Assembly: GCA_032622095.1 (NCBI GenBank)
Contig: CP136066.1
Coordinates: 187,028,716 to 187,092,715 of the forward strand
DNA: 64,000 nt
Reading direction: 5' to 3'
From: Siphonodentalium dalli
Lineage: Eukaryota; Mollusca; Scaphopoda; Gadilida; Siphonodentaliidae
Shown here piece by piece: positions 12,641 to 26,302 of the stretch. The position numbers were made by a program, and so were the translations under genes. Under the pieces are notes generated by a model. It did not search any database, had not been told where the DNA came from, and saw nothing but the letters and a program-made list of their open reading frames with translations. Within the stretch, counting starts at the first letter, position 1, and every line of letters starts with the position of its first letter.

Positions 12641-14334
12641 AACAAACACCTGAACATCTATATAAGTGAGGGGTGCATGTATAGAACTTGATATTAAATA
12701 TGATTGATAATGGTTGGATATAAAATATTTTAATACAGAATTATCATATAACTAAAGGAAAGATATGAGAAGGGTCAAATTGAAAATATTAGAGTCATAA
12801 CATTGGATCGCTTACAGTATACATGTACCTATGGTTAATTTTATTCTAAGCTGATCATTGGAAAGATACAATGTCTGTAACAGCAGAAATATTATTAAAT
12901 ATTGGGTTAATATTCTCAAAACCATGCAATCAATACCAAAATCTATACATGTGAAGAATGTGTCACAATCAACCTGAATGAGATTATAAAAGTGATTGGG
13001 TGAAAAATATTTGACCAATAAGTCAGCTTCTAGAATACCAGAACCATTATTATTATCCTGCAGCCCAAATGCAATAGAGGGAATTTCAAAATAAGATATA
13101 TCCTCAAATGATGAATATTCAATTGGTGGCTTATAATTAATAGAAATTCTTAGTGAACCTGGCCCAAGGCGAAAGAGATAATTTAAAATCTGCCTATCAG
13201 ATATGATGTGTCTATGGAATAGGTTAATTTTAATCCTGAAATACATGCAAGTGAAAAGTGGACCACGATCAACCTGGACATAGAATAGGAGAATGAACAT
13301 ATGATGTGTGGAGAGTGTTAATAATCTTCAATGACATCATATGATGGAACTAATGTGTGGATAATTTTTTTTCTCAAAATAAGACAACAGTGTCTCTGTA
13401 AACAACAATTCTCTAAACAGCCATGCTCCAGAACATCCTTCACATGGACAATGGACTATTTGTATTAATGCCATGAACATGTTTCAACAGGTTGGGTTAA
13501 ATTACTATTGCACACAAACTGGAGTAAAGTATCATCAATCACTTAAATTTGACAGCTCTGGGAGCAGCAGTGGTTTAGCAAGGAGTATCCAGTGTCATTT
13601 TCTGATTCCAATAATGCAGATTACTGTGTAAAGTTGTTTGTCTTAAATTCTCACAGGGCATATACAATAGGTAGTAAATTACTTGAATTATAAAGGGCCA
13701 TAACTCTGTTAAAATATATTGGATCAAACCCAAATTTGAACTTGATCTGTATTTCGGGGTGAGGACCAAATCAGATCAGATGAAAAATGTTTTGAGTCAT
13801 AGCAGCTTGCGTGAGTACTAAGTAAACATAAGTGTGAAAAGGGTTAACAAAACGATACCAAAATCCATACAGATAAAGAACGTGCTAACAAAGACCTAGG
13901 TAAGAAATATGAGGCAGATCATAAGCAAATTGTTTGACTTAGATGCATCAGATAGAATTTGTGCGCAGGGTTAATTATTTTCTAAATCGATCAACTGATC
14001 GATACCAAAAACTATACAGGTGAGGGGTGTGTCATCATAAACCTACATTTCAAATATGAACACAATCGGACAAAAACACTTGGGTTATTGCATCCACTTT
14101 GCATCCACTTGTGTGGATGCAAAGTGTTAATAATTTCTAAACCGATCAATCGATCTATACCAAAAACTATACAGGTGAGGGGTGTGTCATTGTAAACATG
14201 CACATGAAATTTGAACATGATCCGATAAAAGATACTCCAGTAATCGAATCGGATAGCAAGTGTCTACGGACAGACGGACAGACGGACGGACGGCTAGACG
14301 GACAGACGGACGGACGAACGACGGATGGTTGATC
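12640..14334. repeat. Diverged interspersed repeats ending in GACGGACA microsatellite
   Basis: The phrase ATACCAAAATCTATACA, followed by a GTGTGTCA-like word and an AACCT-like word, recurs in diverged form near 12931, 13852, 13998 and 14152, with a weaker copy near 13227. The last two are 154 bp apart. The block ends in a degenerate GGACGGACA array at 14265-14330. A perfect 14-bp inverted repeat (CACTTTGCATCCAC) lies at about 14096-14127. ORFs here are short and lack domains. Confidence 0.65.
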
Positions 14335-14662
14335 CGGACGTCAGCATTATGTGTACCATACATGGTATGGGTACACATAAAAAGCCATAATTGCATAATT
14401 TGTAGCTATACGATATGTGTATATTCGATAAGATGATTCGGTTTCATTGTCGCGTAACGGTCTACTCGAGTGGGAACGAGTCATACAGTCTGTAAAATAT
14501 ACATGATTATAACAAATCATTGATACGCCGTAAATACATTCATAATAGATATGTACACAATATTTCGAATATGTTATGGATTCATATTTCAGATGACATT
14601 CGCAGTCCAATTGATCAGTCTCAGCTACACATAAAAACACTCGAAAACTCATAAAAACTCCT
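14335..14662. other. No gene; hairpin at its left edge
   Basis: TATGTGTACCATAC and a near-complement form a hairpin at about 14349-14380. Nothing else is recognised. Confidence 0.4.
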
Positions 14663-15157
14663 GATGTGATACGCATATTTACTGCACAGATGCTCGGCGT
14701 TTGGTAACATCTTCATCTGCGGCGTTAACATCTTTCTGGGCCGACAGTGGTCCATCCATATCGCGCGTATATTGAGAACGACACTGATTTTTAAATTTCT
14801 GTTCGATTCTATGCTTCATTGACAGATTCAACTATATACCGGCATTTGTGTTGGCAGCGTGGACGTCCAGGAACTATACTAGTGGGTGGATGTTCTCGAA
14901 AATTTGAGTGAGCAAAAGCAAAAACACTATTGAAAAAAATCGCCAAAAAATATTAAATGCTTTGATCTGGGAAAACTGATTGACAGCGGGTGGATAAATA
15001 CTCCTGCTTCATGTGGACATACACATGCGTTGTTCGTTGTCTGTTACGATGAGAAACAAACCTATCCCCATATCATATACGTAAAAATGACTTTCCCATA
15101 TTCTCGGTTTTGGCGATATCCTCGGCTTTGGCGATACCACGTACACGGGGTGCAGCA
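14663..15157 (+). repeat. Dispersed 495-bp repeat, copy 1
   Basis: Starts near GTGATACGCATATTTACTG and ends near CCACGTACACGGGG. It aligns along its length, with few differences, to 58475-58967. No terminal inverted repeats or target duplication were found, so the element class is unknown. It has no convincing ORF. Confidence 0.8.
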
Positions 15158-15196
15158 TGTGACATTTGAAATAAAACAATTACATTCGTAAGCTAA

Positions 15197-16555
15197 GGGT
15201 GGATACACACATGCATGTAATCTCTGTAAATATCGTGTATTTGGCGTTTTACATGGATCATACACACCGTGTAATATGTGTCCGCTGACAACCCAATCAT
15301 TGCGACTGTGTTTAACCACAGTGAGTTAAACTCTGAACCTCTGAAGAGTCGTTGACTGGGACGAAGTCGTCAGGCCGCTTAAAATAATTATTCGCGCGAT
15401 AACTCAAATGGTCGACGATCTGTTTAAATCATTATCAGTCTTCTATTGATGTTAATACCAGTGATGGCATCTTCCCCAACGCAGGGGGCTATGACCCCAA
15501 CATGCACGGGGAGCTATATTATCCCAGAAGCTACCGAATTCACCATTGCATATTTCCTCGACGGTGGGGTCTGTGCATGCAACACCCTGAGTCCTGACAC
15601 CCTGCTTTATAAATATCGTAGTCATGTCTGTCGTGTCTGTTTTCTACGAGTGATTAATCTAATATGCAGCAATTTATGCTATTCATATAATTATGAACAT
15701 ATTATACAGCTTTAAATTTGAATGCATGGTGTTGCTGTTTGTCTTCATTTGGCGAAAGGGTTACCTAGCTACGAGTTCCCAACTACGTCACCTTTCCTCT
15801 CTTGTGTTATACAGTTATACATGCAAAATTTACAACTATGGAATATTTAAGTAAAACATTATATTGTAATTCTTGCCCAGATAATCCCGGCTGATACATT
15901 CAATTAACTCCCTTAGTTATTGGAAGCTTTCGAGAACCAGCCCCTCCCCCAATCATGGATTATGGTCGAAAATGTTATAATTCAAGCTTGTGACAGTTAG
16001 GAGCTTGTTCAACCTTTGGCTTGAGAAACATATATATAAATGGGGGGGGGGGGGGTGTCACTCTTTTTAATTTCAACGCTGTACCTGCATTATTTTTTGG
16101 CGCTATAATGAATATTTGCAGTCCCAATTGAATTAATGTTATCACATGAGCTCGCTCTCAAATTATCAGAGAAATCTCAACAAGTCGGTATCATCCTATA
16201 ACAGAATTCTGTATATTTTATTTTTGTTTTGGATGACCCTGTTTCCAAGAAATGACATAAACAAATCAAGTAAAAATCGACCGGCTCTAATCCACTTTTC
16301 GAAATGAATTATAACTCGTGAAAAACAGCAACATATATCAGACAAGAATTACTCATTTCGGCATCCATGAAAGAAGACATGTTTATGACTGGCCTGAAAT
16401 TTCTTGATGGCAGTTTGTTTGATAATGGCTTATAACTACTCACTGGTGAAATTGACCTCTCGCGCGCAGGTGATTAATTTTGTCAATTATTGGTGTGGCC
16501 ATGTAAAATACATGTATTTTACATACAGACATTACATGCATGTGTGTATCCACCC
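15197..16555. mobile_element. PIF/Harbinger-like non-autonomous element, copy 1
   Basis: Terminal inverted repeats of about 27-30 bp begin GGGTGGATACACACATGC. TAA flanks both ends (15194-15196 and 16556-16558), matching the 3-bp TWA targets of PIF/Harbinger elements. The 1359-bp body has no transposase ORF and contains a 14-G run at 16042-16055. A second copy lies at 17156-18513, with different outside flanks. Confidence 0.8.
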
Positions 16556-16558
16556 TAA

Positions 16559-17152
16559 GCAAAATAACACCTGTTGGCGGATGACCGATATGGCCAATTT
16601 CTTTCTATTATAGCCACTATCTATTCGAATAATAATGTAGAAATTGTGTGCATACTATGCTACTGACAGCAACAGTCATGTCCACTACACCCTAGATAGA
16701 ACAATCTTACGTCATGTATAACCATTGTGGTAAACCCAAACCATCATATGACTAGAGTAAAACACCCCGATATTGGCTCTTCGTTTGGTTCTGTTCGGGG
16801 AACCAAATCAATAAATGGAGAACCATATTTGAACAAAACAATTTATGAAGAACCAACATGTCCATTGCTTGGTTCTTTGTATTTGGAGAACCGAACCATG
16901 TGGCAAAGAATCAACTGGTTGTTTTTTATTGATTCTTGTGGGTTCTTCACGAAGAAGCAAATGGTTATGTGCTCCACGAAGTTCAGTTGGTTCTTGGGAT
17001 GTATCCTCTCTCCCGAAATTACGCACATTATCTGCGTATAAAATAACTTGTTTTATGTAGATTACCTGCTTTAAATCGCCTCATTTTGAGTCGATAATGT
17101 GCTGAAAATGAGAAAGTTTTAGTCACATTATCAACTCATAATGAGTCGATTC
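16559..17152. other. Spacer between the two Harbinger-like elements
   Basis: Contains a 104-codon plus-strand ORF (16727-17041) built over recurrent GAACC and GGTTCT words. Both strands are open, suggesting a decayed simple repeat rather than a gene. No domain is recognised. Confidence 0.35.
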
Positions 17153-17155
17153 TAA

Positions 17156-18513
17156 GGGTGGATACACACATGCATGTAATCTCTGTAAATATCGTGTATT
17201 TGGCGTTTTACATGGATCATACACACCCTGTAATATGTGTCCGCTGACAACCCAATCATTGCGACTGTGTTTGACCACAGTGAGTTAAACTCTGAACCGC
17301 TGAAGAGCCGTTGACTGGGACGAAGTCGTCAGGCCGCTTAAAATAATTATTCGCGCTATAACTCAAATGATCGACGTTCTGTTTAAATCATTGTCAATCT
17401 TCTATTGATGTTAATACCAGTGATGGCCTCTTCCCCAACGCAGGGGGCTATGAGCCCCAACATGCACGGGGAGCTATATTATCCCAGAAGCTACCGAATT
17501 CACCATTGCATATTTCCTCGACGGGGGTGTGTATGCAGCACCCTGAGTCCTGACACCCTGCTTTATAAATATCGTAGTAATGTCTGTCGTGTCTGTTTTA
17601 TACGAGTGATCAATCTAATATGCAGCAATTTATGCTATTCATATAATTATGAACATATTATACAGCTTTAAATTTGAATGCATGGTGTTGCTGTTTGTCT
17701 TCATTCTGCGAAAGGGTTGCCTAGCTACGAGTTCCCAACTACGTCACATTTCTTCTCTTGTGTTATACAGTTATACATGTATACCCAAAATTTACAACTA
17801 TGGAATATTTAAGTAAAACATTATATTGTAATTCTTGCCCAGATATCGCGGCTGATACATTCAATTAACTCCCTTAGTTATTGGAAGCTTTCGGGAACCA
17901 GCCCCTCCCCCAATCATGGATTATGGTCGAAAATGTTATAATTCAAGCTTGTGACAGTTAGGAGCTTGCTCAACCTTTGGCTTGAGAAACATAGATATCA
18001 ATGGGGGGGGGGTGTCACTCTTTTTAATTTCAACGCTGTACCTGCATTATTTTTTGGCGCTATAATGAATATTTGCAATCCCAATTGAATTAATGTTATC
18101 ACATGAGCTCGCTCTTAAATTATCAGAGAAATCTCAACAAGCCGGTATCATCCTATAAAAGAATTCTGCATATTTTATTTTTGTTTTGGATGACCCTGTT
18201 TCCAAGAAATGACAGAAACAAATCAAGTATAAAATCGACCGGCTCTAATCCACTTTTCGAAATGAATTATAACTCGTGAAAAACAGCAACATATATCAGA
18301 CAAGAATTACTCATTTCGGCATCCATGAAAGAAGACATGTTTATGACTGGCCTGAAATTTCTTGATGGCAGTTCGTTTGATAATGGCTTATAACTACTCA
18401 CTGGTGAAATTGACCTCTCGCGTGCAGGTGATTAATTTTGTCAATTATTGGTGTGGCCATGTAAAATGCATGTATTTTACATACAGACATTACATGCATG
18501 TGTGTATCCACCC
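17156..18513. mobile_element. PIF/Harbinger-like non-autonomous element, copy 2
   Basis: Same termini, length (1358 bp) and TAA flanks (17153-17155, 18514-18516) as the copy at 15197. The bodies are very similar, with small indels such as a shorter G-run near 18005. Similarity stops at the termini, so this looks like a separate insertion. Confidence 0.8.
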
Positions 18514-18516
18514 TAA

Positions 18517-19628
18517 GCAATTATGTGCGGACAATGACACAAATAAGCCAAGTCACGAATTGTCATGTGTACGCTCTTTAAAATGTGTTTTCAGTGTACC
18601 CGCGCCATAAAACCGAAATAACGGATATGACTTCATTATCTGCTTATATCAGAATAAAATAATCACAATATGTACCTATTTCAAATTATATGTCGATTAT
18701 GTGCGTATTTGCGCGAGGCTATGTTGTGATATGATTGCGCCTAGCTGGGTAAATGAAAAACAGATATTGCTCATGAAAATCACGTCGCAGTTGAACCAGT
18801 CTATGGGATTGAAACGCCACATAAATCCGATCGCATTAAGCAAGTTAATGGACGTTCCAATCAATTGAAGGTTTAAAAATTGATAATGTATTTCCTCTCC
18901 CGGGAGAGGACTCTATACGCCGAAAGTAGTAATAATCGCAGTGGTTTGATCACAATCAAATACAAATATAATATTCTGCAACGGAATGAAAATGAAAGAC
19001 ATGTTATCCATTCTAGAATATAAAGCTGCTCACTTCATATCAGGAACATATGAATTATGCAAGTATAAATGGATTGTAGCTTTTTGCGCGTCGCTTATCA
19101 ATGCGCCGATGAAATGGTTCTACGTCCATATCGTGTTTCAAAACCCGCGATTGCTGCAGGACAGGTTGAGGTATTAACACTGAAAGATATACTATATAAT
19201 TTGTCAGTTTAAGCATAATTTATAGCTTTATGTTCATAACATATACAATTCACGAAGTGTTCGTGCTAAATTGTTTTGACTGTTACCACATCAGTGGCCA
19301 CCGCAGAAGTCCATTGACACGTTACCTTTGAAATTAGAAATTACACAGCACGGGCAAGAATAAAGCATTTACTTCCTGGTTTTGATATATTTGCGAACGC
19401 TACCAAGCTCGTGTAACATATTCGGACAGTGTACGGTGCATCAGGGCTTGATCTTCCGAGTTGATATGGTGTTAGCGGTTTTGATAACAGTTATGAGGGT
19501 TATTAAATCCATCCTGCTATATGTCCGGGGGGTATAATAATTAATTATTATTTGTATTAAAATAATTCAATAGGGCGATTACGACATCTTGTCAGCTTCA
19601 TACCTCAACGATGAACATGTATTGGCTT
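18517..19628. other. No recognised gene
   Basis: Short ORFs only. A perfect 18-bp palindrome, TCCTCTCCCGGGAGAGGA, lies at 18893-18910. Confidence 0.45.
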
Positions 19629-19676
19629 TTGTCATTTAAAACATGACATCCACAAACGCACTACGAGATAATTCGT
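19629..19676 (+). repeat. Left 48-bp direct repeat (target duplication)
   Basis: These 48 bases are repeated exactly at 26581-26628, immediately after the LINE's 3' tail. They are read as the target-site duplication of the 6.9-kb element between them. Confidence 0.9.
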
Positions 19677-21117
19677 GAGGCGATCCGGTTGTGGGATTGA
19701 TCAAACTGTTTACGTTCTGCTCCGTCAATACACGGGGAACTTGTAGCAAAAACATATTGAAATATATACCTTATATACTACCACAGGGGGAGTCACTAAT
19801 TCGGTACGGAATAGCGCCGAACGACGTCAACGTTGATTTTCTGACACACTGCACCGATTTTGGTCGGATAAACGGTATTGTCGCGTATATTGCTATTTCC
19901 ATAAGTGATATAAACCCTCCTTACCATGTAATGTGCTGTAGAATGCCGATATAAACCTGTTTTGTACTTTCAAGTGGAAGAAATCTTTCTAATCGAACCA
20001 TAAACATGGCCTGATTCGCCATTAATCATGGCAAAATATGCCCTCTTTCTGATTGGTCGATATTCACGTGGCTTTGTTTACGAAACCACGGTCAGAAAAA
20101 AAACATTATGTATATTAAATATCGACCAATGAGAAAGAGTCACATTTCCTAATACGATATGGGAACACCGTATGCGTAACGTAACTATCACAAGTATAAC
20201 GTACTCTGATAACAACTTATCACCAATTTCATGCTTAAGACATTTTAAACATGTCATCTTCGGCTTGTTTTATTTTATTTTTATGAAAAGGAATAACAAA
20301 TGGGGTAATAAATATATATAACGACAAATAGAATCAAATTGGTCATTTTCTTGGTACAGGCAAGCAAGGTACGAAAATTGGTGAAATCTGAGTACAAACG
20401 TCGGAGTGTTCCCCTATCGTATTCCGTTAACCACCAACCGTGGAGTGCATGTTCACGGTCTGGTTTGAAGCAATTTTCTCACTTCAAAGTATACAAAAGT
20501 TGTTGTTAGACATTACACTGCATTTGACAGTGTAAGGAGGTTTTTATTCACTTTTGAAAGAAGAAAAACAAGCGACAATGCCGTTTACGCGGCCATAATC
20601 GGTTCGGTGAGTCAGAAATGCAACAAATTTCGGGAATGGGAAACCGAACATTGTCTGACCTTGTCATATATATATATATTATGTAAACACTGTTTTCTAC
20701 AAAGTGCCTGTGCGTCAATATGTGATAAAATGTCAAAATTCTGTCTATATTGTGTCATGTGATGTGGATGTCATGCTTCGTGATGTCTTCCAGTTTCTTC
20801 TGATGTAGAAGTTATCATTGGACATGGCAGCATGAGGGAGTATTCTTGTTGAACTTATATCCCATTCTCGCCTCTTTGTTTACATATTAATTGTTTCAAA
20901 CGACGCCATTTTCCATGCACCAATCAATTTGCGCCCAACTTTGTCGTCATTGTTCTAGTTGAGCGCTGTAATAATAGACATACAGACAGTCCGGGGTCGT
21001 CCTGTTCACCCGGCGGCTATTGTTTCGGGTAGGTGTTGGGACAGGTGTGATAATCCTCAACATCACAGAGCTGCCGACTATAGTTTTTATCATAATTGTT
21101 ACTGGGAATTGGTGGCG
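19677..21117 (+). promoter_or_regulatory. 5' leader of the full-length LINE
   Basis: By position this is the untranslated leader, where an internal promoter would be expected; no promoter motif is proven. It contains an inverted repeat (GATTGGTCGATATT near 20050 with its complement near 20130) and a (TA)n run near 20670. Short ORFs such as 19691-19954 have no recognised domain. Confidence 0.5.
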
Positions 21118-22818
21118 ATGGCTAATTTCGACGGCGATGAGCGGCCGGACGATGAGGATAATTGGGGTGATAAACAATCAATCGTACTGGTGTTTGTGTC
21201 TGGCTGGTGTGAACTAATTAACCTGCAGTGTGCGAAACGCCATTCAGAAATGTTGTCACCAAACGTCACTACAATCGGAGATAAGGAATTCAGGTTGATG
21301 AAGACGTCGACACCCCGACCTGGACCTGACTCAAGTATCGACTTTGATTGTTCAACTCCACATATTGGAACCAGTCGAAATGTAGCACTGTCCGACCTAA
21401 TTACCTTGATAAGTCTTCCAAAAGACAAATTTATCAGTGAACTGCTACTCAGTACTTGCCATAACATCCCACTTCTCAAAACTATCAGGAGAAACGTTTT
21501 CACTGATGCCCAGAGTAACCCGGACCTGTCCGAACTGGCAGCGTACGACCTAAAACAAAGGTATCAGCGTGCAGGCGGAGTCCCTCTAGATAGGAAGTTG
21601 GCCGGTGATGTCTACCAAATAGTTTTATTTGTCAGTGGTGGATCTTTCAGTGAAATAAAAGATGTAGTCACGCCTCTTTCTACAGACGAACCTAATGTGC
21701 AGTCCCAACAGACACAGCCTTCACAGACACAGTGTGTGTGTGCATCAGTGTGTATCCAGGACATGATAATCGATCTGAACTCTTCAGTCACGCTGTTGAA
21801 GGCAGATATTCACAGATTATCTGCTACGGTGGAGGAACCAGGCGGTAGACTGAATTCTGGGTTCAGCTCAATTGAGTCAGCAGTTTCTGAACTCAAAGAT
21901 GCAGTTGCGTCCATGAGGTCTGACATATTATCTGCGAAAGCAGATGCTGTACTTGCACTTGTTCAATCAGAATCCAATAAACAGTCTATCGAAAATCTCA
22001 AACATTTGCATGCCACCAGTTCCAGTGATATTAATTCTTCCGAAATCGCTTCGTTCAAGCTCGATGATATCGAGAAAGCGATAGGATCCAATGAGCTTGT
22101 GTGCAAGAACACGCTCAATCGTCTAACAGACCTGAGCACATCTATCACGGGAGTGGAGGAATCCACCGAGGCAAGCATAAAATCACTCAATGCTTCACTC
22201 AGACGTGATATAGAAGCCACAAATGCGAACTTTGATAGTGTGAGCAACTACTTCGAGCAGCTATTTCAAACGTTGATTGATGTGTATTAATCAAGGATAC
22301 TGAATCTAGAGATATCCTCCAAATGTGGTGATATTACGAGTACCCCTGCCGAAGTGAATGTCCCACCCTCTCAACACGACAGAAGACCCATCGACAGGAT
22401 ATCGGATCAGCCGTCTTCTCCACAAGTGGATGGTCATCTGTCCCTGCACTCTATTCCGGTGTCGACAAATGAATCTTGCGAGCTTGGCCACCCTTTCAAT
22501 ACAAGCGCAAGAACTGGCGCATTCGACAGACAATATGCACATTCTGAGGATCGCAGCTTTTATTTGGGTGGAGTTGGACCTCAGGACTCACAGAAGTTGA
22601 TACGCGACTATCTGAAGAAACGCTACATCATCCCATCCTACGTAAAGGTTATTAGTAGTAGGAACCCTGGTTACTTGGCAGCCAACATAACAATCCCAGC
22701 CTGTGATTGTGACAGTATCGCCACACCTTCATTTTGGCCGGATGGTGTCTACTGCAGACCATGGAGAAACCATGGCAGACAATACAATAACTCTTTAACA
22801 AACAGCAATCATGGATAG
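21118..22818 (+). pseudogene. LINE ORF1 protein, one in-frame stop
   Basis: ORF1 proteins of non-LTR elements bind the element RNA in the cytoplasm and nucleus. The frame is open from 20959, but the start chosen is the ATG at 21118 (MANFDGDERPDD), because the residues before it look like translated leader. Residues of about 210-390 form a long heptad-rich stretch (SIESAVSELKDAVASMRSDI and similar), probably a coiled coil for oligomerisation. A TAA at 22288-22290 interrupts the frame. It then continues to 22818 with GGVGPQDSQKLIRDYLKKR and FWPDGVYCRPW, a C-terminal pattern seen in ORF1 proteins of invertebrate LINEs. The ORF1 stop overlaps the ORF2 start by 8 nt (ATGGATAG). No zinc knuckle was seen. 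Confidence 0.75.
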
Positions 22819-25800
22819 TTGCAATATTATTCATAACGCTATTGTCTATACTGATGTACATGTAATTAGTTGGAACGCCACTGGCCTCACTTCCAGTGCC
22901 TCTTATTTGAATGACCTCCTGAATCACCAAGAATATGATATTGTAGGAATCTCAGAGCATTGGCTTGATCAAGGGAAACTCCATCTTTTGAATTAAATCC
23001 ACGATAAATACACTAGCTTTGCAAAATGTGGAACCATCGTCACTAAGACAGGTGGTAGCTACTGTCGTGATGGAGTTGCTTTTCTCATTAATAAGAAACA
23101 TGTGATCAATACTTCGGGCATCTCAGTCGATAACGAGCGGATCATTGGGATCCGACTCCGCTTGGGATATGATCAGTTTATCTTCATCCTGCAAGTATAT
23201 CTCCCCAATACCAATTATTCAGATGAAGATTATCGTAAGTGCCTCAATGATCTAAATGATCTCATTTACGAGCTATCGCCTCGTGGTATGCTACTTTTAA
23301 TGGGAGACTTTAATGCAAACTTACCACGTTCAGGGGTATGCTCTCGCCCTTTGGGCACCGCACAAAATGCTAGAGCACGTCTCCTGAATCAATTTCTATC
23401 TAAGCATACCATGTCATCGTTGATGTCATCATCTAGCTGCAAAGGTCCCGATGCGTCTTATGTTCCCTATTCAACTGTTGCATCATCCTCACTGATCGAC
23501 CATATCATTGTCCGAGAATGTAAAGCAGACCTAATTAAGAATATTGAAATCCTTGATGACAATGCAATTAACACGTCTAACCATCGACCAGTGAAATGTA
23601 CAGTGAACTTCCCCTCATGCACGACCGATAACTCTAATCGGTGTCGTAAGTATGTAAATTGGAAGAAAATAGATATAGAAATGTATCAGAATAGAGTTAA
23701 AGGGTATATTTCAAGTCTCAATGTCAAAATAAACTCGGAGAGTGACATTGACTTTCTCTATTCACAGCTTGTGCATACTCTCTTACAATCTGCTACGGAC
23801 TCATGTCCGAACTTGAACAATAAGCGAAAATCCAAACCATATTGGTCACGGAATCTAACCGAACTTCACTCATCCATGCTCGATGTTAGGAAAGCCTGGA
23901 TTTCGATGGGGAAGCCCAGCTGCTCATCGAACCACGCTTTTCGAGCTTATCGGGATAAAAAGCGTGAATTTCGCAGGGTGCAACGTTCCACCATTAAAAA
24001 TTACCTCTCAAATACCGCGAGTCGAGTAGAAGCTTATGCTAAAAGTGATCAAAAACGCTTTTGGAAAGCTGTAAACTCCAAAGACAGGTGTTATATCACA
24101 CCCGGTACGGAAATGTTATTCAATGGAATCATGTGCAGAGATCCTTCTCATATTGCCCAAGGGTGGAAAAGCTATTTTTCTGAGCTATATAAATGTTCAT
24201 CACATACGAACTCAACTTTTGGAAACGCAGTCAGTGTACATGTTGACACAATTTTATCTGATAGCCAATCTGAAAGTGGCATCCCTGACTTCGCTAATTA
24301 TGTCTCACTGGCCGAATTGACTGACTCAATAAAGGAGTTCAAAGCAAACAAGGCGGGCGGTCTTGATGAGCTAGTGAACGAACATATTATTAATGCACCG
24401 CCCGCATTATGTGATATTTTATGTATATTTTATTCCCAAATTTTGCGGTTTGCCTATATTCCCCCTGACATGAAAAAAGGCCTCATTGTACCCATATTCA
24501 AAGGCGACCCAAAACCACCTCATGTACCTGATAGTTATCGTGCGATCACACTTCTCTCTGTGCTCTATAAGCTGCTTGAGGCGATTCTTCTTCGACGACT
24601 TCGGCAAAGCCGATTGTTTAAGAATTTCCCAAGCAGCTTACAGAACGGATTTCAAAGGGGCGTGGGATGCACGATAACTACATTCGAGCTACAGGAAGCA
24701 TTTGCGTATGCAGAAGCATATGGATCAAGTGTCTATGCGGCATTTTTAGATTCAAAGAAAGCCTTTGATCGAGTGTGGCACGAAGGTCTCATTTACAAAT
24801 TACACCAGAAAGGTGTCACAGGTCTTACATTGAAACTAATTATGAATATGTATTCAAAGGTTCAGAGTCACGTCATGTATAAGGGAAATATTTCTGAATC
24901 ATTTGTCATCGAACAAGGCACAAGACAAGGAGGTCTCTTGTCTCCCTTCCTTTATCTAGTCTTCATTGATGAGCTTCTTGCGGATCTTGCAAAATCAACT
25001 GATGGCCTATATATAGGTTCAACATCATGCGCATCGCCGACAACGGCAGATGACATCACTGTTCTCTCTCTCACTGAAGGTGGCTTACGCAGACTTCTTA
25101 ATATTTGTCACATCTATAGTAAAAAGTGGCGCTTTGAATTCTCCAATGAAAAAAGCAAGGTGCTGCTTTTCAATAGTAATCGCAGCATGGGTTGTACCAT
25201 GTCTCGATCCTGGAAACTTGGTCCAGATGTAATACAACAAGTAGAGGAAGTCGTCCATCTTGGTATCAAACAAAACTGTAAATCTGGACAGCTGCCAAAA
25301 ATTCAGAACGCAACGGACATGCTACGTAAATGCTTCTTTGCAGGTTGTCGTTCTCACGTTACGTCTACGTTTTCCCCGTTAACCAATCTTATGATTTTTA
25401 AACACATAGTTATCCCCAAGGCACTGTACGGGTGCGAAACGTGGTGGGATCTCTCTAGCACTCAACATTTATCTCTGGAAAGAGCCTATCGTATGTGCAT
25501 CAAACACATGCAGCACTTACCTAAACGTACCAGCACGATATTCGCTTTATCTTTATTGGGAAGATTGCCGATAGAGTACGAGCTGCATAAAAGGAAATTA
25601 CTCTTTCTTAGCACACTAGTGAATCTCCACAAAAGCCACAGAGCGGCTCTTAATATATTTTTATTCGATTTCCACGGCCACAGGCTGTTTGGTCGCCCAA
25701 TTAAGGGCTTTCTGAAAGACATAACTGAAATTCTCAAAGAAATTGATATGTACCACTACCTAACATCTTTCGTAGAAACAGGTGTTTTTCCGTCGCAGGC

Positions 25801-26302
25801 GGTTTGGAAGGGGATGATTAGAGATCGCCTTGCTGCACATTATGCCCGTAGGGTGCATCTCAGTGTACAGCAAGACGAAACCCTAAGATTCCTATTCAAC
25901 GTGAAGCCAGATGTTCACTCATCGTGGAGACTCTGGGAATTGTGCCGCAATGAACCCGATTACTATCCTATGTGCACAAAAATGGCGAACATTTTGGCTA
26001 AAACTACGTACAATAACGATGCTACTTGTATTCATTGTCATAATTCATTCGATAATCTTCTTACCCATATGTATCACGATTGCATGTCAGACTTTGCACA
26101 GGTGACGAGGAATGCATTCTGGTATTCAGTAATAGACAGCCATGGAATAGAAACATTCGCGCTCCTAGATAACCTCAGCAAAAACACATTTCTAGCATAC
26201 TGCTTTGGTGGGTGTATCCCACTACAGATTCATCTTCTCTGCAACGAGACTCTCTTATTAAAGCGATGCGTTCGCTTCATCTGTTTCCTCTGCTCGCAAT
26301 AG
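22811..26302 (+). pseudogene. LINE ORF2: endonuclease and reverse transcriptase, one stop
   Basis: ORF2 nicks the target and reverse-transcribes the element RNA. The frame spans 1,163 codons, with one TAA at residue 62 (22994-22996). The APE-type endonuclease shows SWNATGL, GISEHWL, GDFNANL (about 165) and LIDHIIV. The usual SDH box is SNH (256-258), so a catalytic Asp appears to be lost. Reverse transcriptase motifs include YRAITLLSVLYKLLEA (about 574), AFLDSKKAFDRVWH (about 646), GTRQGGLLSPFLY and the active-site box TADD (745-748), where Tyr or Phe is usual at the first position. The thumb (FEFSNEKSKVLLFN) and ALYGCETWW follow. The C-terminus has a CIHC...H...C zinc-binding pattern near 1073. 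With the stop and the SNH change it is probably inactive, although the two Asp of TADD remain. Confidence 0.92.

Noticed and set aside
16727-17041. 104-codon ORF between the Harbinger-like elements
   Set aside because: Overlapping ORFs on both strands and repeated GAACC/GGTTCT words suggest a decayed repeat; no domain recognised.
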